Shown: positions 56,136-64,000 of the stretch, in pieces
How positions within the stretch are numbered: position 1 is the stretch's first letter
Layout of the letters: every line of letters starts with the position of its first letter
Assembly (NCBI GenBank): GCA_902728285.1
Contig: CACVBU010001155.1
Span: forward strand, 138,093-202,092
Length of the DNA stretch: 64,000 nt
Direction of reading: 5' to 3'
DNA from: Clytia hemisphaerica
Lineage: Eukaryota > Cnidaria > Hydrozoa > Leptothecata > Clytiidae
Position numbers and translations under genes: made by a program
The notes under the pieces: model-generated
The model's input: the letters and a program-made list of their open reading frames with translations, nothing else
Database searches by the model: none
Told to the model about the DNA's origin: nothing

Positions 56136-59100
56136 ATGGTAAGTTGTTAGATTTTTAATTCTGGGTCACCTAGATTCAGTAAGTCAGGAGAAGCAATGAT
56201 GCTGTGTTATAAGTGGTTGTTGACCATTGTTGCTGCACAGCCGTTAATCGGTCGATAGCGTTCGATCGTCGATTCCGTTCGATTGAGATCGTCTGGGAAT
56301 ATGTCATATTCTATCATATTATATTCGAAAGCATCACTGGCCGAATTATTGAAAAAATTAAAAAACATGAGGTTTCGTGAGGTTTCACTTCCATGAGTCG
56401 GCTGATTTTTTAAAAATACGCGCGTTAGTTTTCAGATGATGAATGATTAGCACAGCGAGCGCTATCGTAATTATATCGCGGATATCTTCTCTGGAACATT
56501 CCGGTGGAGACCAATCGCCGAAAATCTACCTCTGGAACACCGGAAGTGCTCCCGAATCTCCCGAATGTTCCAGAGCATGTTTCCGGAGCGCCGGGAGGGT
56601 CCTAAATTCCGCAGCTTTACTGCTGCATAATTTTGCAGGTCTGGCCTTTGGACCAAAATCGGCATCGCATGGCCTGGACCGGTGTCCCAAAATAATGTGC
56701 ATTTAGAAGAACAACCCATAAGGAAACTTTTCACCCTAGCATTTTAATTTCCTACCTAGCGATTTATTCACAATCATTCTTGGAAGAAATGCTACTTCGT
56801 TAAAAAAAACGCTACTTTGTTCAAGAAAGCAAGTATTTGCCTGATTTTGCATTAGGCGGATCTCTAAAAATTGTTTGGTTCCCGTCATCCGACCGACCCT
56901 GATTTTTACTCTGAAGTTAGAGTCGGAGAGTCGGAGACCCCTTTTGCCATTTCTGGATTCCTAATTGTCAACCTCTGGGTGCTCAGTGTTTACAAGTTTT
57001 CAAATCGAAATAGCAAGCGCGGCGCGCCAGCGGAAAGTGAACCAAAAACCATTTTATCCATGATTTCTCGATTTTTTAACCCGATTTCATAATTCGGACC
57101 TTCGTGGAAGCAGACCGCGCTCGCGAAGCATCACTTTCTAAAAAACAAGATGTTGCATGATGATTATGGGGCTCACAATCAATGAACAAAGATGGTATGT
57201 ATGTACAAAAAAATATTTTCGACCGACCAACCAACCCACTTTGTAAAGTCGAAATGACGGGAACCAAGCAATTTCTAGAGATCCGCCTTATTTTAGAAGA
57301 AAATTGGTAGGCGTTCATAATTTTTAAAATCACAAGCTTCAATTGGAAGCGTTGTGTAAAATAGCAGCGCAACCCTGGGGAAACGCTGCGAAAAACTGCA
57401 ACGTTGCGGAATATTGCAACGTTGCGGATCTATGCAATTTGCAGAACTGAAAAGGACTAGGAACGACTACAAAGTTAAGTGTGTTTGTGTTTCTGAATAG
57501 CGCGCCTTTTCAGTTTTTGACTTTCTGGCGCACAACAAGATTCTTGTTGTAGAATTTTTCGCGGAAGGACTATTTTCCTCAGATGTATAATTTTCAAGCG
57601 CCTTCAGAGGTGGACTTTTTGGTTTGCCATCACCCGACCAACCCTACCTCGAAACCTGCCGACCCAAAAAATTATATTGCCATTTCAAAGAAGATTTTTT
57701 TCCTTCAAAAACTTCAAATAATAAAAAATCAAAACTCGCATCTTGTTTGTCTCAAGTATAAGAATCCTAAATTCCCTGCTAGCACTTCTGTTTTTTATTC
57801 AAAATTACCTAAATATAAACAAACTGTTAACCCTTCCATGAACGAAAATTTCATACCCACCTCCAAAAATCTAGGTTCGGTGACCGCAAACCAACAATTT
57901 TTTAAGCCCAGCCTCAGGCTACCTACAACTCAATTTTGATCGGCCTCAAGCCAAACTTCCAGAGTTTTCCAGAGCAGCTAAAAAAGCACTATTTTTCTCT
58001 CCGAAAAGTTCCAGAGTTCTTCCGTTGCTTCTGGAGCAATTGATTTTTAATGCGTTCTAATAAAACCTTCTAAACCGTCTAAACATAGTTACAAAAAATA
58101 CTTGTCCCCAGGTGATGGACTTTGGTCAAAAACAAGAAATTATCATGTGTGTCACTTGACATGAAAAATGAAAAAACAGCAAGAACTGCCAAAAAAAGCT
58201 TTTTCAATATATAAAATTAAAAATGTTGCGGGCATAACTTTTTCCGTCCACAAAGTTATGTCTGCACAGATTTGACACAGAAAAAAATTGAAATGCCTGA
58301 ACTCATATCAGTTTTTACATTTTAAGTCCTTCCCAGATGGGAAACTAGAGCAAGTTGCAAAAAGACACCATTTATCCTTGTCGGGGAGAAAAATCATCTT
58401 GAAGTGAACAGCGTCTGGTTTCAGTTCACATGTTTTAGGTATGTCTGCACACTTATATCCTTTAAATTTTTAAGTTGTTCTCAAGCAGAAAAAAGTCTGA
58501 TAATTTTCTATTGAGAAGATTTCACTTTATTTGTCTCTTTCATTTTTATTTCATGTTGTGGACATACCGTAAGTTGGTCTAATATCGACATCCCTCCTCT
58601 AATTCCGACACCCTTCTTTAGAGGAATAATATGAAAGCTTGAATCACTGATTGAAAAAGGATTATCTCCTCTCCGACCACTAAGCAAAGAAAAACAGTTT
58701 CAACCTTTCTATAAATTTCAGCTGATAAAAAGGGTGTCGGAATTAGAGGAGGGGTGTTGACATTAGACCAAGTTACGGTAACTTTTTTGTCTAAAATGTC
58801 TCTGATGAAGTGTATTTGCAAGCTTGCATGCTTTTTTATTATATTGAAGTAATGCTCAAGGCTATTAGAAATAGAAAACATATGAATACTCTGATGTCAA
58901 ATTGAGGTCTAAAATGAAAATTTTGACAACAAAATAATGTTTGTTTCTTTGAAAGTATCTATCACATTTTTAACAAGCGTTTATGCTTAATACCTTGACA
59001 ATACTAAAGTGTGTCCTTTAGTTATTTTTGTGTGCTCTAGGTCCATTTGAAATATGAGAAAATCTTAATATCATTGATAAGTCTTCTTATATTGTTCTTA

Positions 59101-62100
59101 TTTTAAGAAAAACATAAAATGACTGAAACCAAACTAAATCTTTTGGTTTTATATTAATTTAGTCTCTATAATGTTACTTAAATTTTTCCAATAAAAAAAG
59201 ACACTCCAAAATAATTTTTAAATGATGTAAAATCTTCTATGGTTCTACCCTGTAAGGAAAAATGTTATGTCCACAACATAGCATTATTGTAAAATACCCA
59301 TTTAGCCCTTTTTATCAAAATGCAGGGTGACTTTTAAGGAAAAATCATATTTACTGATTATGAGATTGGATCACAGTCAAAAATTGTGTGACATTTTTGG
59401 AAAGTCAAAAAATTGCTCTTTTTGGTAAGTTTAGAATAAAATCATAAATAATCATTTTTAGGCTTTGAAATTTTACAACCAGGGTCGATGTCTTAACACG
59501 GTATTGTCATAAATTTTTCGTAAGATTTTATGGGGTATTTTTGAGGTTACCACCATTTTTATAGGGTAACCTTTGAAACACCACATCTTTTAGTAAAAAC
59601 TATTTTAACCTCTAAAAACTTGAGAGCATACTCTATACTGACATGGCAACACTTGGTCAAAAAAGGTGCGAAAAATATTGAAGATTTGGTGTGATTTTTG
59701 AGGTTACTTTTTGGTGGATTGTAGTAACCTCAAAGACCCATCAAAATTTGAATTTTAAAGATTCTGATTTCTTCTACTTCTAATAATCTATCTTGAGATG
59801 TGATTTAGTTTATGATTTGATGTTATAGTCATGCAAAACAAATAATATTGATCTTTGATTAATAGCCTTATTAGCTTTAACTTAACACAGAATTACAGTG
59901 AAAATGGTGCTTTTCTACAAGAGTAACCTTAAATATACAACCTTTTTGTTTATCAGTTATAATTTTCTTGATGAATTTAGCTTCTATTACCTTTATCAAA
60001 CCAATTGCCAACAAAATATCCACTTTTTTGAAGACAATTAGATGACAAAAGTGGGTTTATGAAAATTGTGAATTGGTAACCTCAATTTAGCCCCAAAAAT
60101 ACAGCTTATAAGAAATCCAAATTAGTTTTTGCTTAGAATGAGGCCTACTTGAGGCATATTTAAATTTTGAGCAATTTTGCTTCAGTAGGTATTGATTTAT
60201 ATTATAAGCTTTAGAATGAGGTAACCTCATTTGGGTAACCTCAATTTAACCACATCATATTTCTAAGTATTACTCAGGATTGAAGTAACCTCTTAAATTC
60301 GCGTTTCTTCTAAATCCACGAGAAATTTCTACTTGAGTTCTTCAAAGTTTTGATATGGTAACCTCAAAATTCCACCAGATATGGTATCAGATATGACAGA
60401 AGGTAGGAATGTCACAAAACCCCCTTTTATTTCTGACTGTGTTCATTGTACAACAGTGATATGTCAAGCTCAAATCCTAGCTTTTAGAATCAAATTTCAA
60501 CAAAAAATAACATATGATAAGATTCTCTCTTGCAAATGAATCTTCAATTTTCAGGAAATCATAGTTACAAAGACCTTTCAAGACAACTGATTTCAGTTTA
60601 CAAGTTTTTGTTCAATTACAGCAAAGTATCAAAAGCCAAATAATAATGCAGTTTAATGTTTTTTGCTAAATTTGACAATAAAGTTATGTCCGCAACTAGC
60701 AAGGTTACATTTTCTAATTTTCTGTTGACTAACTGAAATATAGCAAACTTTTGTTTTTTTTTGAAAGTTTATGATGAGTCTTTCAACTCTAGAATGAAAT
60801 TACTTGATCATAGCCAGTTTTCTTTTCATAAAGTCAAACTTTATAGGAATGATTTTTAGCATTTTAGATTTTTTTTTTGAAAAAGCGTCTGGGTTTTAAA
60901 AATAATGCAATACTGGACAGCAAAATTTGATTTTCAATGCAGCCTAATATATTAGCCATGGGCTGAAATCTAAGACAAGTATTAGATTATGCATATTTGT
61001 GACCTTCCAAGCGATTTGAAGTACCTGAAAATCAGACTGGTCTCGGTCCGCTATTGCAAGCAGTCTAGTAGCGGACAAATTTTTGTTTTAGACCGGCCTT
61101 CAGACCATCGAGAAATGTGATCTCTAACAGTCCTGGCTGCTTCTAGTGGCCACTTGTTAGACTGGTCCTGAGCGCTCATTAGACCGGTCTGGGCTGTTGT
61201 AAAATGATATCGACCAGGCGATGGCGATCAGGGCCGGTCTGGGACTCTTAGCAGCCTTTTGGTTATTTATCGACCCTTAAAAGCCCATCTAAAGACCGGT
61301 CCTATTTTCAGGTACTTTAGGCGTACAAACTTTCGCGAGCAGAAACTTTCGCGAGGACGAAAAATCGCAAAATTCACGACATTTACTTTCGCGTATTTAA
61401 CGGAAAAATATATTTCGCGAGCATAAACTTTCGCGAATCAAGACGTAGAATTGAGAATTTTCACATGAAAAAATGGCTTAGAGGGACAAATACTTCTTGG
61501 ATTGGCTTGAAACATTTGTCCTTTGACTTATTAGTCTTATAGCAGGCTAAAAAGTTCCATAAAATTTACATTTTATTTAAAGTTTGAAGATTTACAAATT
61601 ATCTATTTTGTCAAGAATTTTTCGCGAGCATAAACTTTCGCGAATGGCCCTTCCTAGAATTTTTAAATACATTTACTTTCGCGAAAAGGGCCAAAATGCG
61701 CGAAAATCGCGAAAGTTTCTGCTCGCGAAAGTTTGTACGCCTAAAGTACTTTAAATCGCTTGGGGAGTCACATTTTATTTCAAATGGCATCTAAACTACA
61801 AAGAACTTTTTGCCAGATTTGTCTGATTATAACTACTCTAGGTCAAATTTCTGGACTAAGCCAGTTTGATTAAGCTCTGATATTTGTATTTTCTAAAAAT
61901 TGAAGTCTTGAATAAAAAAATCATCCAGGAATGAAATTCAACTTCAAAACTTTGTTTTTCCAAAGATTTTCACATAGGGTGACAATACCAGACTGGCCCT
62001 ATTGTTAACAAAATTTAATCTCAACACTAAAGAATTGCTAGAGTTTGAGTAGCTTGATATTTCAATCAACATTTCTTTTTGGTTAAAATCAATTACATAA

Positions 62101-63951
62101 TTTCATAGTGATTTGAAAAAAACAGGGATTTTTCAAGCCAAAAAACTCAATCTAACTCAATCCAAAGTATAAAAGATATTTTCTAGCAAAATTAAACTTC
62201 TTTGTTGTTTACAAACAAAAATCTCTAATATTATCTACATATTCAAAACGGAAAAATGAATTTTCTGCTTTCTACATATTCAAAATATGTTTTATAATTA
62301 TGTTCAGTTTTGCCCTCTGAACACCAACCAAACTCCCAGCTTCATCAATATACAGCTTTGCTGAGAAAATTCCCTTTCAGGCATATTAGAAACTCGATCT
62401 AAGTTTATTAAAACAGCCTCAGCTCAAAGTGCTTTATAGAAAAATCCCTGCGAAAAGTTAAAATTGTATCAAATAATGGGTCTGAATTTAATTATATTTC
62501 ATTATTATTTTCTTTTTAGATGTTTTACGTTTTGTTTTCATTATTTGTGGCAACCGCCTTCTCAGCTGATCTTGACTCACAAGCCAAATTACTAGCATCA
62601 AAGACAGTAGAAAATAAATTCATCGTTGAAAATAGAGAACTCACAATCAAATACAGTATCTACAATGTTGGAACTAGGTAAATAAAACATTCATTTTACC
62701 ATCACTTATTCATTGATGATTTGATCAGGGATATTTGGCCTGATTTGGCAGAGTCATCTAGAAAGTGACTATGGCTAAAAAGATCTATTTACATTGTCTT
62801 TATACAAAAAATGGACTTTCTTTTTTATCTCAGGAGATTTCCTTTGTCTACTGTGCTATAGACTGGTGAATGACAAATTAACTCAAGGGAACTATAGATT
62901 TTTGGCAAGCAAATGCTTAGCAAATCCATTGTTTCGATAACCATGTCCTTGGGCCAGTGTTTCAATTGTTTAGTTACCAAGCCCGTGTCATTTTAAAATT
63001 CACTCTATTAATCGGTATTGTAAATTCATCAAATTGATGAAAAAGCTGTTTTAAAGGATGGTTGTTTTATTAAAATACTCATGCTCATCACATTATTGAT
63101 ATTTTGTTTTTCGTGTACAGTGCTGCATCTCAAGTCAACTTAGCCGACGAGACTTTCCCAATCCAAGACTTTGAAGTTGTCCGTGGACAATTACCAGCTG
63201 CCTGGAAAAGCATTGCACCAAACGGAAACGTCACTCACATTGTCGTTTACAAACCATTGAAAGCTGGATATTTTAACTTTACCTCTGCTCAAATCACATA
63301 CGTCCCAAGTGAGGGAGCTGAACTCCAAGTAAGAATAAAAAATTTGAATATTATTCACAGTTACTTCTACATTTATAAGTCGACTAATTTTATTGGAACT
63401 TGAATTTATGTGGCTACAGGCCACAGTTTAGAGTCAAATTTTGCAAAATTGTCCTGCGTGAATGCTATGTTCTCTAGGTATTTCAAAAACAATTAAAATC
63501 CTGTTTCTGTATTTTCAAATATTGCCAGGGTCTCTATTTTCTGTTCATTTTGTTGCAGTATGATTAAATTCTTCTGATTTTCCCTTTCTTTCAGAGGGCA
63601 TTCACATCATTCCCAGGTGAAGGAGGTATCATGACCGAAGTTGACTTCGCCAGAAAACATTCCCCTCATCTTGTAAGTAAATGATGCACTTATTATAAAA
63701 TTGTATTGGCTAACTTTTCCTTTTTTGGATATTGGTCACAGTTGCAACATTTCTCAAATTATTATTATTGTTATTGGAAAACTTATTCATCTTCAATTAC
63801 TAAATGGAACTTATTTTCAATCTCTTTTCTTTTTCAGCTCGAGTGGACCATCTTCATTTTGATGTGCTTACCATCTCTTGTCATCCCATTCTCATTATGG
63901 TATAAGTCACACTCAAAATACACTAATGCACAAAAACCCAAAAAGCAATAG
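56136..63951 (+). CDS. SSR2: Translocon-associated protein subunit beta (TRAP-beta/SSR2), 5 exons, 186 aa
   Basis: Single-pass ER membrane glycoprotein of the TRAP complex, which sits beside the Sec61 translocon and helps nascent-chain entry. Exons: coding start 56136-56138 (the ATG is the last codon of exon 1), then 62520-62677, 63121-63328, 63595-63672, 63838-63951, ending in TAG. The phases join into one frame. Exon 2 also begins ATG, so the protein reads MMFYVLFSLFVATAFSA as a signal peptide. Family landmarks: LLASKTVENKFIVENRELTI, YSIYNVGTSAAS, DETFPIQDFEVV, APNGNVTH, KPLKAGYFNFTSAQITYV and FARKHSPHLLEW. N-glycosylation sites are NVT and NFT. The C-terminal membrane segment is about WTIFILMCLPSLVIPFSLWY, followed by a Lys-rich cytosolic tail. 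Human SSR2 is 183 aa. Confidence 0.95.
56855..57287. mobile_element. Harbinger-like MITE, 433 bp, TTA target
   Basis: GGCGGATCTCTAAAAATTG and the reversed right end GGCGGATCTCTAGAAATTGC, continuing through TTTGGTTCCCGTCAT. TTA is duplicated on both sides. It lies in SSR2 intron 1. Text near 57603 (GGTTTGCCATCACCCGACCAA) looks like a diverged relative. Confidence 0.85.
58567..58778. mobile_element. TA-target MITE, 212 bp, nested
   Basis: CCGTAAGTTGGTCTAATATC and its near inverse form about 48-bp TIRs that continue through CCTCCTCTAATTCCGACACCC, flanked by TA. Removing it and one TA restores GTTGTGGACATAAC, the internal motif of the host element. Its CCGTRAG-type end resembles 22951-24080. Confidence 0.87.
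59369..60443. mobile_element. GGTAACCTCAA-motif transposon, deleted copy
   Basis: GATCACAGTCAAAAATTGTG at the left; the right end, reversed, reads GAACACAGTCAGAAATAAAA then GGGGGTTTTGTGACATTCC. ATTG is duplicated on both sides. Nine or ten GGTAACCTCAA variants lie inside (59541-60360). The zinc-finger ORF is absent. It is nested in the 58225-60696 element. Confidence 0.82.
60999..61773. mobile_element. CCAAGCGATTTRAAGTACC element, host of a nested MITE
   Basis: The left TIR runs TGTGACCTTCCAAGCG, ATTTGAAGTACCTGAAAAT and AGACTGGTCT; the right TIR is its inverse, split by the nested MITE at GTAC. The interior is rich in AGACCGGTCTG variants. It is non-coding and lies in SSR2 intron 1. Confidence 0.82.
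61316..61745. mobile_element. MITE of TTCGCGA blocks, nested, GTAC target duplication
   Basis: TTTAGGCGTACAAACTTTCG and its inverse are the ends. GTAC is repeated at 61312-61315 and 61746-61749. Units of AAACTTTCGCGAGCA recur in both arms and the middle. Excision restores the host TIR. It has the same architecture as 30150-30610 (AAATTTTCGCGAGAAG) but different ends. Confidence 0.88.
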
Positions 63952-64000
63952 ATGATGATGCGACAATACTTCAAAATCATCACAACCTTAGGCTTTATAA

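Larger units (their letters stand above)
58225..60696. mobile_element. GTTGCGGACATAAC element hosting two further insertions
   Basis: GTTGCGGGCATAACTTT at the left is mirrored by AAAGTTATGTCCGCAAC at the right. Variants of GTTGTGGACATAAC recur inside (58250, 58440, 58557 split by a MITE, and 59265). It is non-coding and about 2.5 kb with its insertions. It lies in SSR2 intron 1. Confidence 0.68.

Noticed and set aside
57583-57939. 118-codon plus-strand frame in SSR2 intron 1
   Set aside because: Begins in MITE-like text (CATCACCCGACCAACCC) and has no recognised domain; likely chance.

Overview
The window is metazoan nuclear DNA: AT-rich, with intron-split genes that use GT..AG junctions, CR1/jockey-type and Penelope-like retroelement pieces, and a very dense load of short inverted-repeat transposons. 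The intronless divergent rhodopsin-type GPCR, the PHD-finger LINE and the conserved but non-vertebrate protein sequences suggest a non-bilaterian animal, most likely a cnidarian. That placement is inference; no gene here proves it.

Four conserved host genes can be rebuilt exon by exon with consistent reading phase. On the minus strand, 606-14760 is a 12-exon SERINC (serine incorporator) gene of 452 codons. Only 258 bases upstream of its ATG lies the stop of an intronless ALKBH1 dioxygenase gene (15018-16070, minus). On the plus strand, 38868-50415 is a 10-exon ETFA gene (mitochondrial electron-transfer flavoprotein alpha, 335 aa). It hosts an antisense intronless GPCR (42326-43213) and a Penelope-like endonuclease remnant (41541-41860) in one intron. 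At 56136-63951 (plus) is SSR2/TRAP-beta, the ER translocon-associated protein, with its ATG at the last three bases of exon 1 and a 6.4 kb first intron.

The 22.8 kb between ALKBH1 and ETFA has no recognisable host gene. It is a stack of mobile elements: a Foldback-like element with tandem-array arms (16303-18052), a series of abutting or nested MITEs (21167-24080), and a nested composite (24762-31853) holding a CR1-type LINE with an intact 1069-codon ORF2. Further repeats lie at 32.2-38.5 kb. The introns of SERINC, ETFA and SSR2 are filled in the same way.

The strongest novelty is a transposon family seen twice (50611-53125 and 59369-60443). Both copies have matching terminal inverted repeats, 4-bp target duplications (TAAT and ATTG) and many internal copies of GGTAACCTCAA. 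The long copy carries a C2H2 zinc-finger ORF broken by one TGA exactly at a zinc-ligand cysteine. Several other elements also consist of TIRs plus a dispersed internal motif (GGGGTAATTACGGGACA, GGTCTGTAAAATACC, GTTGCGGACATAAC, TTCGCGA arrays), and at least five clear cases of one MITE inserted in another can be read directly.
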